Shown here in pieces: positions 11,569 to 22,068 of a stretch of DNA of 64,000 bases. Where the stretch lies: NCBI GenBank assembly GCA_023052935.1, contig CM041292.1:80734169-80798168 (forward strand), given 5' to 3'. The position numbers and the translations under genes were made by a program. The first letter of the stretch is position 1. Each line of letters opens with the position of its first letter. Origin of the DNA: Piezodorus guildinii (lineage: Eukaryota > Arthropoda > Insecta > Hemiptera > Pentatomidae). The notes below the pieces were generated by a model. That model was not told where the DNA came from and ran no database searches. It saw only the letters and a program-made list of their open reading frames with translations.

Positions 11569-14253
11569 TTATAAGAGGTCACGAGGCCACTGCCGTTTCA
11601 ACCTTCTAGGTGGGTTGTATGGATGGGTGGGGCTGGATAGGGATTGAGCTAGAGGATTAGGATGATGAATGAGATTCTGGTGGAATTTGGAAAATTTGGA
11701 CGGAATCAGGTCTGAAATAAAAGGAACATTAAGGTCGTGGTGCAAGGTATAGTTGGAAACATAATAAGGTGCATTTACTATTGTACGGAGGACTTTGGAT
11801 TGAAAGGATTGAATGCGTTTGATGTTAGTACGTTTAGCTGTCCCCCACAGTTCAAGTCCGTAGGTCCAGATGGGCTTCAGTATTGTCCTGTAGATTAATA
11901 ATTTGTTGTCAACTGTAAGTTCAGATTTTCTGTTGAGTAGTCGGTATAACTGTCCGAATCGTCGGTTGAGTTCTTGTCTTTTAAGTCTTGTATGAGGGTT
12001 CCAAGTCAATCTTTTGTCTAATAGTAAGCCAAGATACCGGACTGTATCGGAAGGAGGAATTGGAATGGAATTGAAGTAAACTGGCGGACAGGAGTTTCGT
12101 CGAAGAGTGAAGGTTACGTGTTTGCATTTGGCTTCGTTCACCTTAATGCGCCAAGCATTACACCAGTCTTCGATAAGAGAAAGGTGTCTTTGCAGGTTTA
12201 AGGATGCTGTTTCAGGATTGGAACTGGATGATAGGATGGCGGTGTCGTCTGCAAAAGTTGCCAGAAAGGTATCAGGATGTGTAGGAATATCAGCAGTGTA
12301 AAGGATGTAGAGGACGGGTCCCAAGACGCTGCCTTGAGGAACACCGGCCTCAACGGAATAAAGGTTAGAAAATTCTACACCACAGCGAACGCGGAAGGAA
12401 CGGTTTGAGAGATAGGATCGGAGAATGAGGTATAGAGACTGGGGTAAATGGGTTTTCAGCTTGAAGAGTAATCCAGTGTGCCATACCCGGTCAAAAGCTT
12501 GCGCAATGTCCAGAAACGCACCAGAACAATACTCTTTGTATTCAAGAGCTGAGGAAATATGGTCTACAACTCGGAGCCCCTGTTGAACTGTGGAATGCTG
12601 AGGACGGAATCCAAACTGATGGGAAGGAAGATTTTGAGATTCTAATATGGGTAGGATACGTTTAAGAAGAAGCCTTTCGAAGATTTTTGAGAGGATGGGG
12701 AGTAGACTAATAGGCCTGTAGGATGAAGTGTTGTTGGAAGGTTTGCCTGGTTTTAGAAAAAGAATGATAGTGGAATGTTTCCATAACAGAGGAAAATAGG
12801 TGGTGCGTAGGATACAGTTGTAAATATAAGTAAGGAATATAATAGCTTTCTGCGGAAGTTGTCGGAGGATCTGGGGAGTAAGGAGATCGTGTCCAGGAGA
12901 TTTACGGAGGGTAAGTTTTTGGAGAAGATATTTGACCTCAGAGGGATTAATAGCTTTAGGAGGTAGGGAAAGTGGAATTGGTGACATAAGAAAGTCTTGC
13001 ACTGTTGCGGTGTGATTGGCGTGGGATTCCGGGTGAGGAGTGAAAACTTTGGAGAGGTGTGTGGCGAATTCCTCGGCTTTATCTTCATCAGACGCAGCCC
13101 AGGAGTCATCACCACGTCGGAGAGGATGGGAAACTTGATGGTATTTTAGGATCTTTTTCGTGACATTCCACAGGGAATTATCACGAGCTGATAGAGAGGA
13201 GAGGTAGGAATTAAAGGACTGGGAACGGAAGGTCGCCAACTCCCTCTTCAATTGTCTACAATAGAAGTTATAGGAGCGGCGATCTGTTGGGTGTCGGGTG
13301 CGCTGCCATAATGATCTTGCTCGGCGTTTGGTATGGATGAGGTCTATAATATGTTGTGGAAAATGATTTTGGTGAGGGTTTATATTGGGGTGTTTAGGAG
13401 AGGAGGCAGTCCAGACAGCTTGTTGGATGGCGGTGGTAAAGGAATAGACGGAATTATCTAGGTCATCTGGGGTTTTGAGGGTTACTCTGAGGTCAATATT
13501 ATCGGTCAGGATTTGGCGGAAAAGGTTCCAGTTGACAGGGCCTCGGATGAATGATGGTGGAATGGGTTTTGGAATTGGAGTGAGAGATACTTTTAGGATC
13601 AGTGGACTATGGTCTGAGGATAGTTCATCAAGGCGAGTTACAGAAAAGTTGAGGGAGCCTAATCCGCTGTGGATAAAGAAGTCGAGGATGTCAGGATTGC
13701 GGTTAGGATCGGTTGGCCAGTAGGTGGGGGAGTCAGGAGGCAGGATATTAAAATTTCGGGAGTTGAGTGCAGACAGCAAATTTCGTCCCCGAGAATTCGT
13801 GGTTCTGGAACCCCACTGCTGATGCTTGGCGTTTAAGTCTGCACCCAGAATGAAACGATTTCCTAAGGAATCCAGGAAGGATACAAATTCGGAATTGGAA
13901 ATGGAATGTTTAGGAGGGCAGTATGCAGATGTGAGGGTTACCGGAAAGGAAAAAGTCTTGATTACTATGGCTGTGGCTTGTAGGAAATCATAGGTGGGAA
14001 GTGGGAGTAAATGATGAGAGAGGGATTGGTGGACAATGATAGCAGAACCGGCATGGGCTTTGCCGTCTGGGTGGTCAGTACGGTATGTGATGTATTGCGG
14101 TATTTTGAAGTACTGTTTAGTCGTTAGTCTTGTTTCAGTTATAAGTGCAACATCGATTGTTTTGTCTTGCAACAACGCTGTCAGTTCGTCAGTATGATTT
14201 CTAACACCATTCGCATTCCAAAGGAGAATGGATAAGGAGTTAGGTGAATTCAT
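11569..14253 (-). CDS. Jockey ORF2: endonuclease-reverse transcriptase
   Basis: 894 aa, close to the usual length of Jockey ORF2. It nicks target DNA and reverse-transcribes the element RNA onto the nick. The N-terminal APE-like endonuclease spans about residues 5-225, with WNANG (12-16), the E of ITET (40), GADLNAKHQQWG (137-148), DILD (188-191) and SDHSP (213-217). The reverse transcriptase spans about 450-760, with KSPGHD, LFLKPGK, SYRPISLL, FLDIAQAFD (580-588), AGVPQGSVLGP and the catalytic FADD (667-670). The thumb block YLGLLLDKRLTWNP follows. There is no RNase H, as expected for this clade. The ATG directly abuts the ORF1 stop and is in the same frame. No stops or frameshifts are visible, so the enzyme may be functional; activity is inferred only. 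Confidence 0.95.
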   Translation of the reverse strand: MNSPNSLSILLWNANGVRNHTDELTALLQDKTIDVALITETRLTTKQYFKIPQYITYRTDHPDGKAHAGSAIIVHQSLSHHLLPLPTYDFLQATAIVIKTFSFPVTLTSAYCPPKHSISNSEFVSFLDSLGNRFILGADLNAKHQQWGSRTTNSRGRNLLSALNSRNFNILPPDSPTYWPTDPNRNPDILDFFIHSGLGSLNFSVTRLDELSSDHSPLILKVSLTPIPKPIPPSFIRGPVNWNLFRQILTDNIDLRVTLKTPDDLDNSVYSFTTAIQQAVWTASSPKHPNINPHQNHFPQHIIDLIHTKRRARSLWQRTRHPTDRRSYNFYCRQLKRELATFRSQSFNSYLSSLSARDNSLWNVTKKILKYHQVSHPLRRGDDSWAASDEDKAEEFATHLSKVFTPHPESHANHTATVQDFLMSPIPLSLPPKAINPSEVKYLLQKLTLRKSPGHDLLTPQILRQLPQKAIIFLTYIYNCILRTTYFPLLWKHSTIILFLKPGKPSNNTSSYRPISLLPILSKIFERLLLKRILPILESQNLPSHQFGFRPQHSTVQQGLRVVDHISSALEYKEYCSGAFLDIAQAFDRVWHTGLLFKLKTHLPQSLYLILRSYLSNRSFRVRCGVEFSNLYSVEAGVPQGSVLGPVLYILYTADIPTHPDTFLATFADDTAILSSSSNPETASLNLQRHLSLIEDWCNAWRIKVNEAKCKHVTFTLRRNSCPPVYFNSIPIPPSDTVRYLGLLLDKRLTWNPHTRLKRQELNRRFGQLYRLLNRKSELTVDNKLLIYRTILKPIWTYGLELWGTAKRTNIKRIQSFQSKVLRTIVNAPYYVSNYTLHHDLNVPFISDLIPSKFSKFHQNLIHHPNPLAQSLSSPTHPYNPPRRLKRQWPRDLL

Positions 14254-15570
14254 TTAAGGATTTTTCAAGGCAGGGATTAGATTTGATACTAGATTTGTAA
14301 GGAGTGATATAAGCGGCATAACAAGAGATTTGATTTCGGAGATGAACGATGTCATTAGACTGGTAAGATCTGTGACGTTTGATGGTGGAGGGATATGAGA
14401 ATTTTGATGTTGAGGAGTTTTTTGAAGATTAGGTAAACTTTGAGGGATAGATTGTTGTACAATAGATTGAGAAAGTTGAGGAAAAAGTTGTTCCGGCAGT
14501 GCCTCGACTTCATGATTCTGGTTTCCACCTCCAAGCAAGTGGGCAAATGATACGTTAGAATTTACAAGTTTAGATGGTTCTCTTCTGCTTCTGGTTGGTA
14601 CAGCTGTTTCATTCGGATCCTGAGGTTTTTGGTATCTGGTTCTGAGTTTTTTGTAGATTTCACATCCCTTGTAGTTAGCCGGATGGTCCTTGAGGCACAG
14701 GGCACATACAGCGGGTGTAGATCTTGATCTTGTACATTCTTCTGTTTTATGCTGTTCACCGCATTTCACACAGCGTGGTATGTGATGGCAATAACTTTTG
14801 GTATGACCATATGCCTGACAGTTATGACACTGAACTATTTCCCTCTTTGTGTAAGGTTTTTCAACTTTTACACGGGTATAGTACAGTCTACTGAGGTCAT
14901 AGATTTTTTCGACTCCTGCTGATGGTTCTAAGTCCACGAAGAATAGAGGCAGTGGACTTTTATCTTTTAGAACGTTGGTGACTTGCCTCACTTGGAATCC
15001 TAATTCTGTCAGTTCTTCTTTGATGGCTTCAACGGGTGTTGAGGAATGTAGGTTTCTGATTACGACCCTTAATGCTCTCTCCTGGCGCAGCTGATAAGTA
15101 TGAAAGTCAGCTTTGGTCTCAGTCAGATATTTTACAACCTTTCTGTAGGTTTCAGCAGTAGTCGGAGATATTTTAGTATCATTGGTTCTACTTATACAAT
15201 AATAACTATTAGGATCAGTTACTTTGTTTAAATGCGCACACATCAGTTTAAAATGTTTAATATTTTTAACAAATATTGGTGGAGGTAGTGGTTCCCTAGG
15301 TATAGGAGAAGATTCCATGGTTTCTTTTTCATTTTGGAGGATCTCAAATGGATTCGGTGTAAAAAACGGGGATTCATCAGTTATTCCTTGTGCTGATGTG
15401 CTGGGCTGTGGTTCAGATCCTAATGAGGTAGCTGACGCGGTCGCTGGTGGAATTATTTTTTTATTTTGTTCACGGCGGGGTCTCTGTTTTGTAGGAGACG
15501 AGTTAGAACCTGCAGATCTAGATCTTTTACTTGCAGACTTTGAGGACATGACTTGATGAAAATATCTCAT
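14254..15570 (-). CDS. Jockey ORF1: gag-like nucleic-acid-binding protein
   Basis: 438 aa. It packages element RNA into RNPs and acts as a nucleic-acid chaperone. The N-terminus is basic and Ser/Pro-rich (about 1-95). A pre-C2HC/RRM-like region follows at about 100-240. Three zinc knuckles come next: C248-X2-C-X4-H-X4-C261, C267-X2-C-X3-H-X4-C279 and C289-X2-C-X3-H-X6-C303. The C-terminus is hydrophobic. This three-knuckle layout is characteristic of Jockey-clade ORF1. The Met at residue 8 (near 15549) is an alternative start. The stop TAA is immediately followed by the ORF2 ATG in the same frame, so ORF2 could be made by reinitiation or readthrough. Confidence 0.93.
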   Translation of the reverse strand: MRYFHQVMSSKSASKRSRSAGSNSSPTKQRPRREQNKKIIPPATASATSLGSEPQPSTSAQGITDESPFFTPNPFEILQNEKETMESSPIPREPLPPPIFVKNIKHFKLMCAHLNKVTDPNSYYCISRTNDTKISPTTAETYRKVVKYLTETKADFHTYQLRQERALRVVIRNLHSSTPVEAIKEELTELGFQVRQVTNVLKDKSPLPLFFVDLEPSAGVEKIYDLSRLYYTRVKVEKPYTKREIVQCHNCQAYGHTKSYCHHIPRCVKCGEQHKTEECTRSRSTPAVCALCLKDHPANYKGCEIYKKLRTRYQKPQDPNETAVPTRSRREPSKLVNSNVSFAHLLGGGNQNHEVEALPEQLFPQLSQSIVQQSIPQSLPNLQKTPQHQNSHIPPPSNVTDLTSLMTSFISEIKSLVMPLISLLTNLVSNLIPALKNP

Positions 15571-15949
15571 TGATTAAGAAAATAATAATAATAAATAAAT
15601 AATGAGATAAGAATTAAAGATAAAAGAAAGATAAGTTAACGAAAAGCAAGCCCGAGCTTTCCGAGCTAGCGGCAATCAGCTGATCAGTGACCCTCCTTTC
15701 ACTTTTTCGTGATTGTACAAAGTAAATTATAACTTTGCTTACCGAAATTTCTCCAATATTCACTGCCTTAGTATTCCTGAGGTCTAGTGATCTTCTCCAG
15801 ACTGAATTCAAGCGAATTCCTACTGAAAAAAGCAAAAATCTGAGAGACGATGTAACGTATGACTGTTATCATCGAGCGCATCAGCTGATTTTTTTGTAGA
15901 AATTAAATTTCCTTTAATGCTCACCAATCGAATAACTGACTGATGAGAC
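15571..15949 (-). promoter_or_regulatory. Probable 5' UTR / internal promoter region of Jockey-1
   Basis: Jockey elements use an internal TATA-less Pol II promoter at their 5' end. The inferred end has AGTCTCATCAGTCAG, containing the initiator-like TCAGTC. The decamer ATCAGCTGAT appears complete or nearly so at about 15676 and 15878. The boundary and promoter role are inferred, not proven. Confidence 0.35.
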
Positions 15950-16372
15950 TATTAATTGTAATTTGTCAATTTTTTATAGTTTTTTTAATGTTTTCAGGTT
16001 AAATAGAATATTGGTAAAGTGATTTAATTAGTTAAAAAATAGCTGAAGTTGGAAGGGTTCTTTTATAAAAAATACAAGGAAACTTCCTAAAATAAGGAGA
16101 ATAGAAAAAAAGTAATTTTAAAATGCTACATACTGAGAATTTATGGGAAAAAGGTCCCGTGTATCAGCGGATGTATTAGATAAAACGTTGAGGATGGCAT
16201 CGTTAAAATTAAGTTAAATATTTTCATTAAAGTACATTTTATGTTTTAATAAAAAAAAATAAAAATAACTTTCATTATTTCTGGACATTTCAGAAATTTA
16301 TTAATTTTTATATGAAACGTTTGCAGAATATTTTAAATTGAAGATCTTTTAGTACTAGTTCCTTCTTCTTCT
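15950..16372. other. AT-rich non-coding stretch
   Basis: No gene or repeat recognised. Confidence 0.5.
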
Positions 16373-16982
16373 TTAGCTCTCTCCTTTTGCCATCGGAAAG
16401 CTCTTCGACTCGAGACCGTCAATTCTTACAATGCCCTTTGGTGCCTGGTATGTTGATTTTATAGCGAGTAGCAAACCCTCAGGCACGTTCTTTACTCTCA
16501 GGGCGTTCCATATTTCCTCTCTAGGTACTGAGTCAAACGCAGCTTTAATATCCAGAAAAGCAAGGTATAAGCTTTTATTTCGATCCCAGGCTTTCTCTAT
16601 TAACATCCTCAAAGCAAAGATATGGTCTTGGGTTTGGCGTCCAGGGCGAAAATCTGCTTGCTCGTTTTCCAGATTATCTTCGACTAAAGGTCTCAGCTTC
16701 TTTTCCAGAATCGAGGTATATATTTTATATACGACCTGTGAGAGACATATTGGTCTATAGTTAGCGCATTCGCTTGTGCTTTCCTTCTTATGGATGGGTA
16801 TAATAATGTTATATTCCCATTATTTAGGAATTTTCTTTTCCTCATAATTTTTTTGGAAAAGGTTCTGCAGTACCTTAATCATCTCCCTTCCATTTGATAC
16901 AAATCTTTCAGTATTATTTTCATTTTTAGTATTCAAACTCGATAACTGACCTAAACTTACAGCTACCTCTTGACAACTTTGT
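16373..16982 (-). pseudogene. RTE-type reverse transcriptase fragment
   Basis: The minus strand from about 16982 to 16373 encodes the front half of a LINE reverse transcriptase. It has IIIPIHKK, NYRPICLSQVVYKIYTSIL, DFRPGRQTQDHIFALRMLIEK and FLDIKAAFDSVPREEIW (the first catalytic Asp block), and ends near FPMAKGES. One in-frame stop lies just before the IIIPIHKK block, near 16826. The YADD half, the endonuclease and the tail are absent. Motif wording (HKK, NYRPI, KAFD-like, VKG) fits RTE or a near relative. It is a dead internal fragment. Confidence 0.85.
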
Positions 16983-18736
16983 TCGACACTTTAATATGAA
17001 CTATGCCAATAAAACAATGTAAAGGTATTGACAAGACAGAATGGCTATGTGTAGTGATTGATTCAAGTGCCAATGCGTCAGGCGCTGGGGCTCATTGATG
17101 TGCCACCGACCGCATCCGCTTTACGTGCCATCGGCCCCGCTACCGACTTCACACGTCCCGATGACTCAGTTTGTTTATACTAAATGCAACTTCTTAAATT
17201 CTGCACAGCCCGCCGCAAGTACCTTTTGCTTATTAATTACAGATATAAAACAAGAGGAGCACTGTCCAATTCGAATAATAAAACATATGAGGTAAATATA
17301 GCCGAAGTTCCCATATTTGTCAGAACTTATACTGAATGTAATATGTAGAGAGGGAAAAAAAAAAACATATATTTTTCAATACTAGAAAACAGAAACATTT
17401 GATATTGTTGTGGATTTAACTATGGATTAACAAGTTCCATTTGTCTCATGCAACAGATTAAACCATCTGTAGAGGTTATATTGGAGTAGGTATATACGTA
17501 TTGAACAGTATAATTTTACAGGAAGAAACAGAATTTTTTTTTTTTTATTCAAGAAAATAATGGAAAATAGAAGTAATTACATAATGATAATTATTATTAT
17601 TTTTAAATTGTCCATTCCAGAGGATCTCATAAATAAAAATACCATATATCACTTCTATGCTTAGTTTTAAAGATGTTCTTGTATTTTTTTTTCTTTTCCT
17701 TTTAATTAAGATCTTTGTATTTCCTCAATGCATTGCGTTTTAATTATGGAATTATTACATATTAGGGAATAAATGTTCAACACATGTAAAGTCCAGTCCA
17801 TAAGAAACGAATAAAATCAACTTCTCTACGGTAAATTGTGTAATTTTTTCATATATTTAAACCAATATCTATCATTATAGTTATTATAGAGGAAAATGTC
17901 ACGATATCATTGTGATCTATACAGCAAAAAAAAATCACCAATATGTAATAGTTTTAGCCACTGATTTATAGATTTTTGCTGCTAACCAGTGCAATTCGCA
18001 ATGGCAGAACTGAGTAAGTTGACACTATGTAAAAGATAGTAAATACAAATGCTCTCTGTTTTCGTTTCTGGAATTATTAAGACATTAAAAATATAGTTAA
18101 AATAAAGTGGCTATATCTGGATAACTAAAAATAATTTAAGTAGCCTTCCAAAGTGCTCATATTATAAAAGTCAGAAACCTTAACTCTAATTTGATATGAC
18201 AATTTAGCGTATATTTTGTCAAATGCCTTCAGGATAAGGGATTCCACAGTTATTACATTTTTAGGAAATAAAGTATTCGCAAATTTAAGGCAGAAGGAAT
18301 ATATAACATATTAAATATAATAAGAGCACTTAGCAGAAAAATAGTTGAAAAATGAATAGAATATCCTACATATTGATGCATAATATAGAGCTGCAAATTT
18401 AAACATAAAAAAAAAAACGTTATATCCTCACCAAGTGAAATATTATTAAAACTCCTAGATAATAATTAGAAAGAATCCACTCAAAAAGACAAAGGTATAA
18501 AAATACTAAATGCTATTACTAATTGAAGAAGTTGAATTTGGATTCCAATAGTTCCTTGACGGCCATCCCAATGAATGGTGTCAACGTAGGATCGAACAAT
18601 TGGCAAGCCGATGAAAAATGGCGGTTGATAAAAATGGACTATACTTCAAGTATTAATTGTATTTTATATCAAAGAAATGATAATACAAATACTTGGTTGA
18701 AAATGATTGTTGTTTTTTATATACACCCCATTTTGA

Positions 18737-18771
<35 letters not shown>

Positions 18772-19600
18772 GTCAGCCTATGTCTTTTATTGCTAAGTAA
18801 AACAATCAATATTACTAGAATCACATTGTCATACTTAGGATGAGAATCTTTTAGAACTTCTAGAAAGGAAAAACTATAAATGTTTTCAAGAAGTGTTCCG
18901 CCTTGATACCGATGGTTCAACAAGATTTGAGGACATCATAACATTTAGAGCCACATAAAATGAAGCACTGATAGTAGATCCCACAATCAGATCCAGAATA
19001 AGGCACAATTAAAGAAACAAACAAACAAACAGAGAAAGAAAACATTTATGCAAAATGTATTTCCAATCCGTGAGAAGTTCGGCGAAAAAGCATTTACTGT
19101 CAAAGGGTAACGGAACCATTTCTATGGGAATGAGCCATACCAAAGGGAGCATTTTAGGATAAGTATACTCTTGAAAGAAATCAGTTCCAGAACATGGCGG
19201 AAGCTACAATCCTGAAATCACTAGGTATTTTGCACAACGATATGTATTAAGGCTATGCTGGATTTGTAATTTTCAAGACCAATTTTGATACGATATGAAA
19301 TATGGCTATATATATTTATTTGGCAGTATATATTCAGTTTTTGTTCCTTTACGATTGTCTTCAGGATAGATTCAGCTTGCTGGGTATTCATAGCAGCTCA
19401 GAGAGTAGAGCAGTCGATCCTATTGGGGATATCTCTCTTGTACAAGACACGTTTTTTTTTATAAATGATATATAATATGTTATATTTTACCTCGTGAACT
19501 TAGGAAATTGAGATATATTTGAATAAGGGACCTAATTAAAAGTGTGATGCATCTCAAATTTTTTAACAGAAATTGGAAACAGAAAAAAGCAAAATGAAAT
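16983..19600. other. AT-rich non-coding stretch
   Basis: No gene seen. A GC-richer patch at about 17,060-17,180 is unrecognised. T29 lies at 18740-18768. The open frame 18523-18843 reads through that T run and is not credible. Confidence 0.5.
18740..18768. repeat. T29 homopolymer
   Basis: An uninterrupted T run. It could be an old minus-strand A tail, but no LINE or SINE body is recognisable to its right. Confidence 0.9.
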
Positions 19601-19621
19601 AGTTCCATAATAAATGCTGGA

Positions 19622-19870
19622 ATGGCCTACATAATGATAATAAAGTCCTTGGATTTCACAAGCGAAGGGTCTTTCATAGTAACAATGGGACCGAAGAAGA
19701 GAGATCGGTGCGGTATACGTGAACCAGGACGTGGCCGCCAAGCACGTTGGCTGGCATCCTCTCCAGCAAGACTGGACAGAACTGGATGGAGGCGGCTTGT
19801 GCTCAGCGCATATCCATTCGTACAACCTACCATCTGCTGGAGGGTAAATGGCCACATCCGTTTACCCTAA
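19622..19870 (+). pseudogene. Possible LINE ORF C-terminus
   Basis: An 82-codon open frame of notably higher GC than its surroundings, ending in a stop and followed by AAGAAATAAATAAACAAA. The segment ARLDRTGWRRLVLSAYP resembles the DRxxWRxLV terminal motif of RTE-type ORF proteins. No RT motif is present. Weak but the best explanation; the opposite-strand frames of similar length are probably shadows. Confidence 0.3.
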
Positions 19871-20039
19871 ATTTTTAGATAAGAAATAAATAAACAAATT
19901 ATGCTTCATTTAAAATTCTACAATGTACATACTAATAACTTCCAGCACTTATGCTCGAGAGCTACTGCAATAATTTAGCTGGAAGAGAATTAGCCTGTCC
20001 TGTTTAGGTTAGATGGAGTTCGCAAGGACTTAAAGTGTG

Positions 20040-20760
20040 CACAATTGGTGATATAGACAAATTTAAAAAACTCTTTTTCGAAAAGTGATAAACGATAACT
20101 TCTTTATGATTGTGGGTGAAAAAAAACATACATATTGTGCCACTGGGCGTTCGACCATTTTGACTGGCATGGATATGTCTTTTGACATGGAGTCTGTTCC
20201 TTTCATTAAATAACTTTTTTTCACCTTCTGTTTGACACGCTCTATCTCTATTGTTGTAGAAAATTTAACGAAATTTTCTTTTTAATTAATTAATGGAGAG
20301 GATATTTTGTTATACAACATTTGTCTCAAAGACCTACCGTTTAGGAGTTATATAGGTTCGAAAGAAAAAAGTCCTTTTCTGCTACATTTATTAAGTGCGG
20401 GGTGGGGCTTTATCGGCTCCCTCTGTGACAAAAAAAAAAAAAAAAAACTGTGTTAGCGTTGATCGCATTGGAGATTTGAAGTTATTTCCGTATATAACAT
20501 TTGTCTATCGGATCTGCTGTATAAGAGCTGTATTGTTTTATATGAAAAAATAACGTTTTTCATACTTTTTTTTTTTGTGTGTGTTGGCGCTTTTTTGAAG
20601 CGATCTATCTCTCTTAATGTTGCACGACTTGAAATTTAGACGACAGTTTTCATGTCAGAAATTAAGCGGATCATTTTTTTGTTTTATAATATTTGTCACA
20701 AGGACGTTCCGTTTAGCAGCTATATTGGTAAGAAGAAAAAAACAAATTGTAATAAAGTCT
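20040..20760 (+). repeat. Degenerate tandem array, three ~185-bp units
   Basis: The block (A)TA(T/C)AA(C/T)ATTTGTC…(C/T)CGTTTAG(G/C)AG…TATA occurs at about 20312, 20494 and 20685, spacing 180-190 bp. It is followed each time by an A-rich AAGAAAAAA-like stretch. Units are diverged and contain homopolymer runs. The region has no ORF. Confidence 0.6.
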
Positions 20761-21394
20761 AAATGTGTATAGATGATTAAAAAAAATTCCTTTGTTAGCA
20801 GATTATTTCTTTCATTCTTTAAATTCTATGGTTTACCTTCCGTCAGAAAACTCAATTTCTCCCTAACTGGAAATAACAGTAAATTATAGATGTCCATGAT
20901 CTATTGGTTTTTCAAGTCAGTGAGTAATACCAAAGCCATTTTATTTTTATTTCTTCTAAATAGTTATGATAGTGTGTATGTTGTTAATTTATTTCTCATT
21001 TTGTATTTATCTCAATTATAGTTTTTTTTTTTTTTTTTATATATATATATATATTATATTTTAAGTAATTTGAATTTATCATTATTTTCTGTATATATTG
21101 TATAAATGTTGTCTCATATCACTATTCCTACTTTTCATTTAGAAACAAATTATAATATATCTCACTAAATATTAAAATCTATAAATATTTTTTTCTGATT
21201 TAAAAATTGGTTTAATTTTTTTTTTTGCCATTCAAAATAATGGAAATCATTCTTTTAAATACGAGCGTTATACGTAAATAATTATATTTTTCTGGCGTTT
21301 ATTATACTTAAAAGATTCTTAAATAATTTTTATCTTCAAAAAAAAAAAAAATGTTATTCCGATAAATAAATTTTTTTATTTATTTCAAAAAAGA
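20761..21394. other. AT-rich non-coding stretch
   Basis: No gene. It holds T18 plus (AT)n at about 21022-21054. A block at 21350-21416 (…CAAAAAAGAGGCTTTAAATA…) recurs at 21712-21779, flanking a Rep-C fragment. Confidence 0.5.
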
Positions 21395-21690
21395 GGCTTT
21401 AAATATCCAGATTTATGCTTTTCTCGAAAACTGCTAAGACAATTTTCATTAAGCTCGCTATATCAATGTAAAACTTAATGGGCTTTAATATGATATAGTT
21501 TTCATTCTGATTGAAATAGTCAGGCAGGGCTTAAATGTCGATATTTTAAATTTTCATCTTTATTTTTTAATAAAACACATGATTGTATCAAAACTCTATA
21601 TAATTAATTTCCTTTTTTCATCTTTAATATTATTTAAAAATTCTTTAATTGATTTCAACAACAGAGATAAGTTTCGTATATAATTTTAAT
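21395..21690 (-). repeat. Rep-C fragment (minus orientation)
   Basis: Contains the family blocks for the ‘TCTCGAAAACTGCTAAGACA’ region, GGGCTTTAATATGATATAG, ATTCTGATTGAAATAGTC and GGGCTTAAATG, then AAAACACATG and TTGATTTCAACAACAGAGAT. It matches 27490-27815 and 54430-54600 in the same orientation. Confidence 0.75.
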
Positions 21691-22022
21691 TCACAAATAA
21701 TTGAAAAAAAAATATTATTCCGATATTTATCACACTTATTATTATTTTTTCAAAAAAGAGGCTTTAAATATTCCGATTTGTAAAACTTCTATCTATCACA
21801 TTTAATTGCTAAAGTGGTATCATGTGATTCAACACTACACAGCCTGAAATATGATTAAAAAAAAAAAAGTTTTACAATAGAATGTCTTATGTTACTTTTT
21901 TTTCCTGCTATCTATTTTTACTTTCACTTACCTGTATTTTAATAAATCTAAATTAACTCAAAATTTTTATTTCTTAATAAAAATTTCTTCAAGACCAACC
22001 AACAGGTTGAAGGTAAGATAGT

Positions 22023-22068
<46 letters not shown>

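Larger units (their letters stand above)
11268..15949 (-). mobile_element. Jockey-clade LINE, both ORFs intact (Jockey-1)
   Basis: A minus-strand element with a 5' UTR, ORF1 (gag-like), ORF2 (EN-RT), a 3' UTR of about 250 bp and an uninterrupted 51-base A tail (T tract 11268-11318). The 3' boundary is certain. The 5' boundary near 15949 is inferred: the minus strand there starts AGTCTCATCAGTCAG, like the AGT start of Jockey-2. The flanks AATTGTATAATTT (left, running into the T tract) and AATTGTAATTT (right) are only an imperfect TSD. No coding lesion is seen, and the very long tail argues for a recent insertion. Confidence 0.9.

Noticed and set aside
15224..15556. 110-codon plus-strand ORF
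   Set aside because: Shadow of the Jockey-1 ORF1 on the opposite strand.
18523..18843. 106-codon plus-strand ORF
   Set aside because: It reads through a T29 run giving poly-Phe; no domain, composition of AT-rich background.
20300..20760. CRISPR-like array
   Set aside because: Three diverged units of about 185 bp without short identical repeats or unique spacers, in eukaryotic DNA.
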